Shown here: positions 1-11,334 of the stretch, one piece after another
Layout of the letters: every line of letters starts with the position of its first letter
Numbering within the stretch: the stretch's first letter is position 1
NCBI RefSeq assembly: GCF_964656455.1
Contig: NC_135715.1
Location: forward strand, 162,966,437-163,030,436
DNA: 64,000 bases
Direction: 5' to 3'
Origin: Halichoerus grypus
Taxonomy: Eukaryota; Chordata; Mammalia; Carnivora; Phocidae
Made by a program: the position numbers and the translations under genes
Notes under the pieces: model-generated
What the model saw: only the letters and a program-made list of their open reading frames with translations
Database searches by the model: none
Told to the model about the DNA's origin: nothing

Positions 1-320
1 AGGATCTTTGGATAGAGAAAATTTTCTTAAAACAGACCCTAAAATTACACACTACAAAGTAAAAATTTGATGGGTTTGATTAAATCAAATAGCATATTTT
101 TATTCAGTGAAAGATGCCGTTTAAAAATTTAACCGATACATATTAGATGGGGAAAAGTTATTTGCAACATCAAAACAACAAGGAATACATATCTAGAATT
201 TACAAATAACTCTTGTAGGTCAAGCAAGCAAGCAAACCAATCAAATGAAAAAATGAACAAAGTAGACAAGATAATCAGGAAATTCACAGAAGGGGAGGCC
301 CTCAAAGAAAGAATAACAAA

Positions 321-509
321 GGGGCACCTGGGTGGCTCAGTTGGTTAATCAACTGCCTTCGGCTCAGGTCATGATCCCGGAGTCCTGGGATCGAGTCCTG
401 CATTGGGTTCCTTGCTCAGCGGGGAGCCTGCTTCTCCCTCTGACCCTCTCCCCTCTCATGCTGTTTTTTTTTCTCTCTCTCTCTCAAATGAATAAATAAA
501 ATCTTAAAA
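321..509 (+). mobile_element. CAN-SINE (carnivore tRNA-Lys-derived SINE)
   Basis: The head GGGGCACCTGGGTGGCTCAG at 321 is followed by the A/B-box-like tRNA region, a CT-rich body and an AATAAATAAAATCTT tail. An imperfect A-rich target-site duplication (AAAGAAAGAATAA at 304-316 against AAAGAAAGAAAATTAA at 510-525) flanks it. It sits inside the L1 at 1-1400. Confidence 0.95.
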
Positions 510-632
510 AAAGAAAGAAAATTAATATGTGAGGAGATACTCAAATTACCTTAGTGATCAGAGAACTTACAATAATAAAGAAATACCACTTCACAACGGC
601 AATAATGGCGAAGTTAAAAATGTCAATAATAG

Positions 633-811
633 GGTGCCTGGGTGGCCCAGTTGGTTAAGTGTCTGCCTTTGGCTCAGGTCGTGATCCTGAGGTGCTGGGA
701 TTGAGTCCTGCATCAGGCCCCCTGCTCTGTGGGGAGCCTGCTTCTCCCTCTGCCTCTGCCTCTCACTCTCTCTCTCAGACTCTCATGAAGAAATAAATAA
801 AATCTTTTAAA
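633..811 (+). mobile_element. CAN-SINE, plus strand
   Basis: GTGCCTGGGTGGCCCAG head, CT-rich middle and AAATAAATAAAATC tail. Target-site duplications AAAAATGTCAATAATAG (616-632) and AAAAATGTGAATAATAG (809-825) differ at one base, so the insertion boundary is clear. It inserted into the same L1 as the copy at 321. Confidence 0.95.
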
Positions 812-1540
812 AATGTGAATAATAGCAAGTGTTGGTGAGGATGTAGGGACAGGGCACCCTTTTGGGTAACTATAAAATGGTACTTGGGACAGCAACCTGG
901 GGTGGGGGGGTCTGGTGAATTAAAATATGTATATATCCTTCAATCTGGTGCGTCCAGTCTAGTCTTTATCTCAAAGTCTTCTTGCAAAGTCCATAGAGAA
1001 ACGTGCAGGATTGTTCATAGCTGAATCATTTGCTCTGGTGAGAAGCTGGAGGTAATCTATGGGTCCCTCAGCAAAAGAATGTATAAATCAAATGCGGATG
1101 CTCTGGAACTCATTGCAAAAGGCACAAGGAATAAACTCAAAATGCACACAGAAATGTGTTGATCCCTAAACATAGTGTTGAGCAAGAAATGTTTGGAACA
1201 GAATATGATTTATAACATAACACCAGTTTTATAAATTAAAAATACATACACATAGAAAAAACAACATTAAACTTTTATAAGAATAAATACATATTTAAAG
1301 ACCTATCTCAGATAAATCTGACTTGGTACCTGTAGGGTGGAGGGAAGAAAATGAAAGTGTGGAAATGCAGAGGGGGAGGGACAATAAAAACAATAAAATG
1401 AAATTTGATAAAAAGCCTTTCACCAACTGATGATGACAATATTCTGTAGACTGAAGAGTGGAATAAATTTAACTGCACCTCCTGTTTTTAAAAACAAAAA
1501 AGCATAACGGTGAACTTTTAGTCAAATCTTAAAATAATGA

Positions 1541-2144
1541 AATTAACAATATTATAAAATGCACATTTGTTATTTAAAATTCCTCCTTTGTGTATGTACT
1601 TACAGAATTTCTCTTCTGTAGGTATTTCCCAGCTCAGCCAGAAAGCTGTGTTTATGGGCATTTTGGAGGAATTGAAGGTTGAGAGGGTTTTGCTCTGCTA
1701 TTGCTCAGAATGTAATATCCGACCAGGCTATCTGCACAGCTATCAGCAACATTAGTCCTCCAGTGAATCAGAAGTCTACAGGATGTGGATTAGCATTTAA
1801 ATGTAATAGGATCATACCGAATACTGCTGTGGATGAGATGCTGAAGCTATTTATTCCCTTAGTAACCAGCTCTGACTTGAATTGCACTAACTGAAAATTT
1901 CTTCTTATTCCTAATTATTTCAGTAAAGTGCTAGGCACACAGTAGTATATTTTTAATTGTCCAAAGAATACTAGTTGAATGAATAAGTAAAAATACAACA
2001 AAACAAATTAGCTCCTTGCCTCAAACAAGACTTAAAAATACATACTAGCAAAATTCCACCACTAAAACATGCGAGAATTGCAAACCTTGGAAAACCTGAA
2101 AAAATATTTAATGAACAAAACTTTCCTTTCTTAGATAAAGAAAA
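1541..2144. other. Mostly unique intergenic/intronic DNA with one short L2/MIR tail
   Basis: No gene or full repeat is recognisable. Around 1925-1985 there is wording like an L2/MIR 3' tail (a GTGCTAGGCACACAGTAG-type phrase, then TTGAATGAATAAGTA), which is old and short. The small open frames at 1567-1894 show no family resemblance and are probably chance. Confidence 0.5.
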
Positions 2145-2148
2145 CTCT

Positions 2149-2150
<2 letters not shown>

Positions 2151-2197
<47 letters not shown>
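2151..2197. repeat. (ATT)n microsatellite
   Basis: An uninterrupted run of about 15 ATT triplets, followed by TTTTGGG. The purity suggests it is length-variable in the population. Confidence 0.97.
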
Positions 2198-2198
<1 letters not shown>

Positions 2199-2539
2199 TT
2201 GGGTAGAAGTCTTCTTGCCTTATGGATCCATCTGTCCCCTTGTCTAGTGACCAGTAAGATACTTGATGATGGCTTGACCCTAAATGCAAAGACTGAAATT
2301 ATTAGACTGAATGAAAGAACTGAGCTAATTCAAAGACAAAGTGACCAGGGACTAGGGGAAGAGTCGTGAGTAAACAAGGATAGGAAGAATTCTGTGAAGG
2401 CTATCGAACAAGAGGGGAGCTGGCCTGGGCATTTGTCTTCAGCTAAGAGAAGACAGCTGCTCCCTCCCAGTAGGAGAAGGTCAAATGGAACTTGGGCCAA
2501 TGCAACTAGCATTTTCCAGCAAATCTATGAGCTCAGTCC

Positions 2540-2745
2540 TTTTTAGTTGTTATCTCCTTTAATCCTTACAACCTTATGCAGTGGCCGACACAGCAATTTC
2601 TGTCTTCATTTCAGTTGGGATAGCTTAAGGCTCAGAGATCTAAAGTATCTTGCTAAGGTCAGGTCAATGGTAGATGTAAAATATGAACCCACATTTTTTT
2701 TTTTTTTTGCAATTCTAAAGCATTGGCTATTTCCATAATACACAG
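2540..2745 (-). mobile_element. MIR SINE relic, minus strand
   Basis: Degraded reverse complement of the mammalian-wide interspersed repeat: a CTCCTTTAATCCTTACAAC-like start, then a GGCTCAGAGATCTAAAGTATCTTGC-like tRNA-core region. A later T-run lies at 2694-2708. Ancient and non-functional. Confidence 0.6.
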
Positions 2746-3119
2746 TCTCTTCTTTAGCTGATGCCAAGAGAGAGGGCAGACTGAAGAGAAAATACAAAAT
2801 TTTAATATCCAGAGGAGTAAGATTGGAGTTAAAATGGGCTGGCCTCAGGTGTTGGGAGTCTGAATGGTGCCTTATGTAACATTTACCTTCTAAATTAGAC
2901 TAACACTGACATTGTGTCTATGTACCGAGAGCTGTCTACTTGTGTATAGCATTTTTAACATTTGCAAATCACCAGAAACCTTTATACTGTCTATAATGTG
3001 TAAAGTATCTATAAGTTATTGGGCCAGGGTGGGGCAAGAATTCAAAGAAACATTCCCCACTGTCAAGAAGTTTGGAAAGGAAGTAGAGAGACAGGACGGA
3101 TAAAAAGTGGACAACATGA

Positions 3120-3293
3120 TGGGCGTCTAGGTGGCTCAGATGGTTTAGCGTCTGCCTTCGGCTCAGGTCATGATCTCAGAGTCCTGGGATCGAGTCCCAC
3201 ATCAGGCTCCCTGCTCCTTGGGAGCCTGCTTCTCCCTCTGCCTCTCTGTCTCTCTCTCTGTCTCTCATGAATAAATAAATAAAATCTTAAAAA
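3120..3293 (+). mobile_element. CAN-SINE, plus strand
   Basis: GGGCGTCTAGGTGGCTCAGA head and AATAAATAAATAAAATCTT tail. Target-site duplications AAAAAGTGGACAACATGA (3102-3119) and AAAAAGTGGATAACATGA (3294-3311) differ at one of 18 positions. Confidence 0.96.
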
Positions 3294-4158
3294 AAAAAGT
3301 GGATAACATGAGCCATAAGGGTGGAGCAGACAAGGGTGATTGGAATACAGATACAAGGATGATGGCTGCAAGAGATCTGTAGCAAGGGGAGATTTTAAGG
3401 AGCAGATTTAAGAAAGGACGTCAAAATGAGAAAGGTATAAATCAGCGGTTCTCCAAGTATGGTCAGAAGACTTTTGGGATAGGTTAGGGGAGTCTTGAAG
3501 ATCCTTTCAAGAAGTCTGCATGGTCAAAACTATTTTTATAACAATGCAAGACTTTGCTTTTTTCACTCTGTTGACCTTTGTGTTGATAGTGCAAAAATCA
3601 TGGTTAAACTGAAGGGGCACTAAACCGTAGAGGCGGCGTGTGGATGTTCCTCACTGTCACAGCGGTTCAACCAAGCTGCCAATTTCACTTAAGAATGTTC
3701 TCGATGAAACAAAATAATTTTATTAACTCTCAACTCTAGACTATAAATCTTTTTAATATGCTGTGTGATAAAATGGGAAGTACACAAAAAGCCCTTCTGC
3801 TGTGTTTTGAAGGATGATCATCTTGGAGAAAAGTACTTGTGTGATTGAGTTGCAACCTGAACTAGAAATAGCTGCTTTTTCTTCACAGAACATTTTTTTC
3901 TTGAAAAAAAAAAAAAAATGACAAACAGACAAAGTGTGGCTATTTGGGCCTAGATATTTGGCAGACATTTTCTTGAAAATGAAGTGAGCCTGTCACTTCA
4001 AGGAAAACAACTGGCAGTATCTGCTGCCAAAAATAAAATTAGAGATTTCAAGTAAAAATTAGAATTTTTGGCAAACAATATCCACTACCATAAGCTTGAC
4101 AACTTCCCAATACTTGAAGAGTTTTCTGATGAGATAGGTGATGATATTAATGAATGTA

Positions 4159-4205
4159 ATATATATATATATATATATACATATATATATACACATCATA
4201 TATAT
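4159..4205. repeat. (AT)n microsatellite inside the hAT relic
   Basis: Alternating AT with ACAC and CATC interruptions. It lies within the decayed transposase region, so it expanded after the element died. Confidence 0.93.
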
Positions 4206-4750
4206 AAAATATGTAAATAAAATAATGAAATGGGCCAACATTTGGAAGATTTGCCTAACTCAACCAATATTTTCCAAATGACTAATGCCTAATGGTACAA
4301 AACCATGAATGGGTAAAGAGTTCATTCAATGCGTAAGATAGACCAACGGATTTTAATGTAACAGAGTATGAAAAGTTTCATGATACGATTTTAGATTTCA
4401 CGTTGTAACTATCTTTGGAAAAAACTACTGCTTGGAGAATTTAGAGATAGCATCAAAAAAGAATAGCTATAATTATCTGAGAAATATCAAAATACTCTTT
4501 CCTTTTCTAACTGCATATTTGCATGAAGTAGGATTTTCTTCATATACTTCAACCAAAACAACATATAGCAACAGATTGAATGCAAAAGCAGGCAAGAGAA
4601 TCTCCATGTCATCTATTAAGCCAGACATCAGCGATGTTAGTACTTTTTCTTCTCAGTACTTTTTTTGTTTTGTTTTTGAAAATATAGTGTTTTTTCATAA
4701 AAAAATACATTGGTTAAGTTAATGTGTAGTGAGGTTATTATTTACTATTT

Positions 4751-4958
4751 TTTTTTTTTTTTTTTTTTAAAGATTTTATTTATTTATTTGACAGAGACAG
4801 AGACAGCGAGAGCAGGAACACAAGCAGGGGGAGTGGGAGAGGGAGAAGCAGGCCTCCCCTCGAGGAGGGAGCCCGATGTGGGACTCGATCCCAGGACCCT
4901 GGGATCATGACCTGAGCCGAAGGCAGACGCTTAACGACTGAGCCACCCAGGCGCCCCA
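4751..4958 (-). mobile_element. CAN-SINE, minus strand
   Basis: Starts with a T-run and AAGATTTTATTTATTTATTT and ends GAGCCACCCAGGCGCCCC. Perfect 14-bp target-site duplication TTATTTACTATTTT at 4737-4750 and 4960-4973. It splits the hAT relic. The perfect duplication and well-kept head point to a fairly recent insertion. Confidence 0.96.
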
Positions 4959-5164
4959 ATTATTTACTATTTTAATTGAGTTTGAAAATAAGTATTTAAA
5001 ATGTTTTTCTCAGCATCAGTTCCTAATATAATACATATCAGTAGATATAACCCACATAAACATGAACTCTCTGGGTTCCTCAATCATTTTTAAGAGTGTA
5101 AGGGAGTCCTGAAACCACACACTTTGAGAGCCACAGGCTTGTGTGTGTGTGTGTGCATGCTACA

Positions 5165-5975
5165 CATTTTTTTCTTTTTCTTTTAAGTCAAGCTTAGTGA
5201 AGTACAACTTACATATAGTAAAATGTACCCATTTTTATGTACAGTTCTCAGTCTTCACAAATGCAGCAGAGCCATGTGTCTACCACCACATTCAAGTTAT
5301 AGAACCTTTCCCTCATCTCACCAAATTCCTTTGTGCCCCTTTGTACTCAGTCTCTTCCACTACCTCAGCCCCTGGCAAGCATTAAGTTGTTTTTTGTTCT
5401 TATAGTTTTATCTTTTCCAAAATGTCTTATAAATGGAATCATACAGTATGTGATCTTTTGAAATCATACAATATGTATTCTTTTGAGTCAGGTTTCTTTC
5501 ACTTGGCGTAATGCGTTTGAAATTCATTCACATCGTGAGTTTGTGGATTGTTCCTTCTTATTGCTGAGTAGCAGTTCATTGTATGGACATACAATTTGTT
5601 TATCTATTCACCAGTTAAGAATATTAGGGTGTATCCATCTTTGGGAAATAATCAATAAACATTCACATGCAAGCTTTTTGTGTGAGTATAAATTTTCATT
5701 TCTTTTTCTTTTTTCGTCTTTTTTTTTTTTAGAGATGGGGGAGGGGCAGAGGGAGAAGGATAGAGAGAGAATCTTAAGCAGGTTCCATGCCCAGCATGGA
5801 GCCCAGTGCAGGAGCTCGATCTCACAACCCTGAGATCATGACCTGAGATGAAATCAAGAGTTGAATGCTTAATCAGTGGAGCCACCCAGGCACCCCTAAC
5901 TTTTCATTTCTTTTGGGTGAATATCTAGGAGTTCAACTTCATAAGATGGTTTAGATATTTAAAGATTCTAAGGGG
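5165..5975 (-). mobile_element. Old L1 LINE fragment, minus strand
   Basis: Reverse complement of an L1 3' region, with the usual antisense phrases (ACATATAGTAAAATGTACCC, CATTGTATGGACATAC, TTTGGGTGAATATCTAGGAG). A SINE at 5707-5897 splits it. No intact frame remains. Confidence 0.75.
5707..5897 (-). mobile_element. Older CAN-SINE, minus strand
   Basis: The GGAGGGGCAGAGGGAGAAGG body and GAGCCACCCAGGCACCCC head complement belong to a more diverged CAN-SINE subfamily than the copies with AGACGCTTAACGACTGAG. Target-site duplications AATTTTCATTTCTTTT (5691-5706) and AACTTTTCATTTCTTTT (5898-5914). Inserted in the L1 at 5165-5975. Confidence 0.93.
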
Positions 5976-6209
5976 AGTATTCTAGAGAGGGAAAATATAG
6001 GCAAGTTACCCTGCCTTTTTGCCCCAATTTATTTGTTTTTGTGAATATTTCACAGCTGAAAAATCATCTCTGCCTTATTCTTCTCCTTCATAAGCACCCA
6101 CCATCTATTAAGTAAACATGTAAGCGATGTCCCAGCTACATTGGTGCTATGCTCATAAATGTGGGATTCTACATGGTACTTCTTGGATCTGTTAAATAGA
6201 CCAGTTTAA

Positions 6210-6420
6210 TTGTTGCAAAAGACTTGTGGAGTGGAGCATTGGGAAATGATTCTGCGAAGATAGTTAGGATCCAGCTTGTAGAGGGCCCTAAGCGCCAAAC
6301 TAAGGAAATGACTTTTTTCCAGCAATGGGTGAAAATGCAAGAGCCTCAGGAGAGAATATATTTCTTACTCCTCTTAAGCAAGCTGCTTTCCAAAGATGGA
6401 AGATTGGGAGTATAGGCCTT
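6210..6420 (-). mobile_element. L2 LINE relic, minus strand
   Basis: A stretch around TTGTAGAGGGCCCTAAGCGC recalls the antisense L2 phrase for a conserved part of its reverse transcriptase/3' region. Degraded and short. The 63-residue open frame here is a product of the relic. Confidence 0.5.
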
Positions 6421-6639
6421 ATGGAAATGACTGGGTGATGGGTAAGAAATCTGCTCTTTAAGGACATATCAGACACATGGAATGTCCCTCCTCAGGCCTC
6501 TTTGTGTCGCCGACCTTGGTCCTGTAGTGCTTGCTCCTCCTCAGCTGTTACCTCCTCCAGCCAAAAGGTGACACCTGGATCTGTGTTGTCATTGCTGCTT
6601 AGAGCTGAACAGTCCCTCGCCTGAGAATCAAGAAGAATC
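6421..6639. other. Unique sequence, nothing recognised
   Basis: Mixed-composition DNA without repeat or coding signals visible to me. Confidence 0.4.
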
Positions 6640-7150
6640 AATGTTTAGAAGAATTGACACAAGTTTGTTTCTATTTTTTAAATGAAATTAACTTTTTAAA
6701 ATATAAAAGCAATTCATAATTATTATAGAATTTTGGAAAATTTAGAGTTAAAAAATTCTTTATCCCCCCAAAAAAATCACTATTCACATTTGGGTTCTTT
6801 TCATGAGATCTCTTTTTATCCTTATTTCTGTATAATTGTGATCACATTCTCTATGTTACTTTGTACTTCATTTTTTCCCTAATATACTATCATAATCATT
6901 TTCTCCTTATTAAACTCTTTATAAAAATTATTTTAATGGCCATGTGATATTTCATCAGATAGCTCTAACATAATTTACGTAGTCATTTCTTTATTATTGA
7001 GAAATTGCTTTGTTTCTGTTTATCACCAGTATAAGTAAAGGTGTGGTAAACATCTTTTTTTATAAACATTTTTATTAAATCAAATTTTTCTTTCTTTAAA
7101 TTCCCAATAACAAAATCACATGAATACTTTTGAAACTTAAAAAAATTATA
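6640..7150 (-). mobile_element. Degraded L1 fragment, minus strand
   Basis: AT-rich wording such as GGCCATGTGATATTTCATCA and an AAGGTGTGGTAAACATCTTT region matches the antisense 3' portion of old L1 elements. Boundaries are approximate. Confidence 0.5.
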
Positions 7151-7454
7151 AAGAGATACATCTTGAATGACCCAAGGAAGAGTTTATTTAATTTTCTCTC
7201 TCCCTTTTTTTCTCCTGCAGTCTAGCCACACTGGACACCTACCATCTGTTGATTCCTTCTTAGGCATGGCAAGAAAGGATCCAAAAGAAATGTAGCTGGA
7301 GGTTTAGATTCTGAGTATTTGATTCAGTTACACAAATATTGGTTGCCTATTGCACTCATGTTACGCATCATAATGCAACTGGTTTCTGATGAGGAGCAGG
7401 CCTTCCCAATGCTGTCAGAGAAGGTCTCATTGCATCCTCACACCAACCTAAATT

Positions 7455-7615
7455 GCACACAATTTGTTGACCTCACTTTATAGAGGAGGCAGTAGAAGCA
7501 CAGAGAGATGAATTGACTTGTCCAAGGACATATAGCTCATGAGAAGCAGAGCCAGGATTTGAACCTGTGTGGTTCACAGTCCCTTATCCTTTACATTACA
7601 TTGTTCTTCCCTCAA
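7455..7615 (-). mobile_element. MIR SINE relic, minus strand
   Basis: Reverse-complement MIR core: CACTTTATAGAGGAGGCAGT, a TTGTCCAAGGACATATAGCT region and GCCAGGATTTGAACCTGTGT, the antisense of the tRNA-like B-box part. Fairly well preserved. Confidence 0.8.
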
Positions 7616-7619
7616 GAGC

Positions 7620-9315
7620 ACTTGTAGCTAGGAAGTAAAGGTCCACAACATCTTGTATTTTATCTCTTTCCTGTCCATGTTTATGTCCTAAGAGCAGTTC
7701 TGGGGAGGAATAAGATACAAATGGCTCTAGGATTTAAGCTGCTAATAGTGGAAGGTCAGTATCCACCACACCATTGGGGTACTTCTACATAAAGCAAATT
7801 ATACAAGTCCTGGCCTCTGGAAAGTTCTGCTGCTAATATTTATTTGCAATACTTTGAAACATACTTATATTTTTTAAAACACATACATGAGAAAGCAACA
7901 AAGTTTGAGTCCAGACAAGAAAGAAAAGAAAACCTGAATTCTTAAGAAAAAAAAGAATTCCAACTGAACTAGATCACCATCTCCCAAATGGTATTTTACA
8001 TAAAAGAGTTTTGTGGATCAGCCCAGTTTAGGACATACTGCATTCTTTACCTTCCTTTTAGAGACTGATTAAGCACATTAAGGAATTCAAGGCTCTGAGA
8101 AGTCCTGCAGTGAAGCAACCTGTTTAAATTTAGTTGATCCAGAATTTCCAAGAGTTATATAGGCCCAGAACCCTTTTCTCAGGCGACCCCTATTTGCATC
8201 CCACACACTTGGGGAAATGGTGGACTAGACTCATTGGACGGTAATTCTCCTCAGGTTGCTTCTGAGCACAGAAGCCAAGCACCATTAGTTGGTGGGTTCT
8301 AAGGGGCTGAGAAGGCTGGTCAGGCTCTGGTGGCTGTGTTTTTTCTCCTTTGTCATGTCTCATCCATGGGAGACAGTGAAACATGACAATTCCCACCAAA
8401 CAGGCTAATTCTCACATTCTGATTCATTTCCCTTATGCCTGTGAAAACTCTGGAGGCCAAAGGGAGCTGTGCTTATAAAGCAGAGGAAGACCCCTTCTCC
8501 ACAATTCATGTGACGCCTGGTTCAAGCATGTCACTCTTACTGGGAACACCTGCGGCCTGGTCTGCAGCCCAGCATCTTAGCCAGCTGGCCCAGCGAGGCC
8601 TCTCTCCCAGCACATGAACCATTGCAGGGTAGTGTGACGAAGTTTTGACTCAGCCCCAGAACTGCCTCCTACCCTTCTCCCGGCGGCCTTTGGCTATTGT
8701 TTGGATGGAGGTGGTGATTTAATTAACAAAGCTGTTAAAAGAAGAAATGGAACACATGGAAAAGGACTCAGAGCCCTAAGAAGCAACTTCATTTGCTCGC
8801 CCGTCTGGAGCAAAAATGTGCGCTGCACTTAAGTGGTACCTGGTGCTTACGGTATCAGGGGGGCTTTGCTCCTCAACACCTGTCACTCACTGCGGCTGAA
8901 AAGAGGTCTCAACCAGGGAGCCCTTGGAGTGGCTGGGAACTCTGCACAGCCCTGTCATTATGATGCTAATTCCTAAAAGGTCAGAACTCCTTAATCAAAC
9001 ATTAATCAAACCGTTTTGTAAATGATAATGATTTTATCCAGGGCGGGAAGCAAAAAAGTCAGGGACAGAGCCCTGAGTCCTCTTGAACCAAATGGATTTT
9101 GAGGATAAGTGTTGGTGAAAGCAAATAGCTTTACTCAGGAAGATAAAAATCAGTAGCAGGTTTTTTAAGTTCAAAATAACATCATTCTCTGTGACTGTCT
9201 CATTACCTTGAATAACCACGTTAGAGGACGGGTTAAGGGATGATATAGTCCAAATGTGCAGACACTTCTCCCCACTTACCCTTTCTAAGCACATTCCTTT
9301 GTAATAATGCTTAAA
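7620..9315. other. Unique DNA with a conserved-element-like segment (about 8690-9020)
   Basis: No gene or repeat is recognised. From about 8690 the text lacks repeat wording, has TAAT-type homeodomain cores (TTTAATTAACAAAGCTG) and a direct duplication of TTAATCAAAC near 8991-9011. These features are common in vertebrate conserved noncoding elements but do not prove it. The short open frames at 8190-8617 and 9034-9294 have no family resemblance. Confidence 0.4.
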
Positions 9316-9319
9316 TTTG

Positions 9320-9510
9320 CAGAGCCCACTTCACTTTATGAAACACTTCCATTTGCATTGTCTTGTCTGCTCTTAGCAACCTCAAAAGACAGGTTAATCC
9401 ATTACAGAGATGAGAAAACTGAGACTCAAGGGAGATTCAGTTGCTTTTCTTTAGCTGGTCAGTAGCAGAGGGAAGACTGAAACCTAAATTGATCCAAAAT
9501 GCAAGGTACT
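9320..9510 (-). mobile_element. MIR SINE relic, minus strand
   Basis: Antisense MIR phrases ATTACAGAGATGAGAAAACT and GAGACTCAAGGGAGATTCAG, followed by a LOST-B-box region (GCAGAGGGAAGACTGAAACC). Confidence 0.75.
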
Positions 9511-11330
9511 TTGCACATACAATAGCTTCTAGTAGAGTAGATCTTGGATTCTTGGATTCCTGAGCCATGTGGGCCTCTTATTCAATAATCAAGGTCTCCC
9601 TCTCACCCCACCCTGCCCGACCCTGCCCCAAATAAGAAATTAGGAGCTGACTTTTAATGGCTAGGGTTCCTAATTTGCAAACCTCCCAGTTACAAATAAA
9701 TACACAAGCTATTCAAACAACCCTGCACCCTCTCCAATTTCTGAGTCTTTAAAAATACATTTAAAAGACACATACAAAGGGTTCTTTTCATATTGAAAAG
9801 TATGCATATTTGGCAATTGGTTGGATGAAAAAGCATAATCTTATTCACTAGATCACTTATGTCTCATTATACTTTTTTTAAGGCTTTGAGCCATCTTTAG
9901 CCCATATATTTTTTTAAAGAACTGCTGATCAGCTGAGATCAAGCTAATGGTAAATTTCCAGAAGCTCTCCTTATGCAACCGGTCTTGGTCCCTCATCCTG
10001 GTGGGCAAAGTGGTTTTCTTTGTGGTCCTGCATTGTGTGTACCCATCTGTAAACTCCACGCAGAACACATTGGCAAACAGCCTCCTTTTCCAATCCCCAT
10101 TTTCTCTCCTTCCCGGGGTGTGAGCTCCCCAAAGTGTGATTAATCCATCTATTGATCGCCTCCTGCCATAGAGGGTGAGCTATGGCTAGCAATCGGTGCC
10201 AGGCCGCCTATGTGACCAGACTGCTAAGGCGGGGTGAGAACAGACAAGGGCTAGCCGGCTTTCTGACCCTGCAGTCGGAGGGGCCAACAATAGCTGTGCT
10301 TCCCACAAGTCTTGTGAAATAATCTCTCTCATCAAAGTGCAGCTGATTCCTTTTCGAATGAATAACTATGTATATTCCCTGCTACCTCAATTGGCTTCAC
10401 AAAGATCTAATAAAGGTTTGTGGGTGAAAAGAAAGAAGAAGATGAGGGGAAAAAAGGAACCAGGCAGAAGCCTCTTGGAAATAGAGCCAAACAAGAATGT
10501 GCTGCTTTGATTGAAGCATTCCAGGCAGATAGAATGGATGACCAAAAGCGTGCCAACAAGGGGATTAGAAGAATAAGAGAGCATTTATCTAATACTCAGA
10601 GGCACTAAGTCGGGGAGGAAAGGCAAAGATAAGCCAAGGGGATAGGCAAAGCTTCTAGAGAGAAAACCTACCTGGAAATGAAAAAAGTAAAATGGAAAAT
10701 ACGGGCACTTCTCAAGGCTAGTTTTGGCTGGCAAATGAGGAAAGAATATTTGGCCAAACAGGAATCAGAAAAGCTTTTTTTCCCCTCTCTCTCTCCTCTC
10801 CTGTCTAAGAGAAGTTCAAGCACATCTATCCTTGGCCCCAGATGCCATGTTTTCTTTCATTCTGCTTCATATGTTTAGAAGGACCCTTCATCCACAGTCA
10901 TACCACTCTTCATTTCAGCAACTCCTATCATAAGCAGGAAGTCACCTGGAATTATACAGCAACTTCCATTTCCTGTGGAATTGATTTCCAAGGCACCCAA
11001 GCAGGAAAACAAACAAACTAACAGTTGAAAAGTTGATCAGTGGTTTAAAACCTGGTGGCTCTTCTGCAGAAGAGGGAGAGTGGAAGTGCAAATTTTGAGA
11101 CAGCCAGACCCCCTCATAGTAACTCCATGTCTCTGACTCATGTTAGCTCTTCTGCTTGTCTGTTCCAAAGGAACATCTGTAGACATCTGGGAGAGACAGG
11201 AAGACCTGACCAAGGACAAAAGAAATGGTCACAGTGTAAAAACTGTAAAGTGAAATAAAGAACAAAAGATCAGCTATAAAAATTTCAGTAAAAACTAGTT
11301 AATTCGGATTCATGTAGCATTTCTATGTAG
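9511..11330. other. Unique DNA, no gene recognised
   Basis: About 1.8 kb of intermediate-GC sequence without clear repeats. The opposing small frames around 9853-10192 and 10387-10608 show no known domain. The lysine-rich frame at 10420-10608 arises from a GAAGAA-rich purine stretch and is probably chance. Confidence 0.4.
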
Positions 11331-11334
11331 GTTA

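Larger units (their letters stand above)
1..1400 (+). mobile_element. Old L1 LINE, 3' part of ORF2 and 3' UTR, plus strand
   Basis: The stretch begins inside wording typical of the end of mammalian L1 ORF2 and runs through degraded tail and 3' UTR sequence. Many stops and indels make it non-functional. Two CAN-SINEs (321-509 and 633-811) have inserted and split it into three pieces. The right edge is uncertain because similarity fades between about 1400 and 1540. It is probably an L1M-age element, judged by degradation. Confidence 0.6.
3443..5136 (+). mobile_element. hAT (Charlie-like) DNA transposon relic with decayed transposase
   Basis: The left end reads CAGCGGTTCTCCAAGTATGG at 3443. The right end, reverse-complemented from about 5136, reads CTGTGGCTCTCAAAGTGTGT, an imperfect terminal inverted repeat of the MER5/Charlie type. 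Between them lies a decayed transposase reading on the plus strand in several frames. The best-preserved block (about 4432-4640) encodes a GFSSYTSTKTTYSNRLNA stretch typical of the C-terminal dimerisation domain of hAT transposases related to host ZBED-type genes. A CAN-SINE (4751-4958) and an AT microsatellite (4159-4205) interrupt it. Frameshifts and stops make it dead. The exact subfamily is not assigned. Confidence 0.8.

Noticed and set aside
4710..4910. Open frames through SINE bodies with repeated ERDTVREGTQAGGVGEGEAG-type peptides (also 54392-54624, 46479-46676)
   Set aside because: The same peptide recurs wherever a minus-strand CAN-SINE lies, so it is a repeat artefact, not a protein family.
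10420..10608. Lysine/glutamate-rich 62-codon frame
   Set aside because: Produced by a purine-rich stretch; opposed frame of equal length; no family resemblance.
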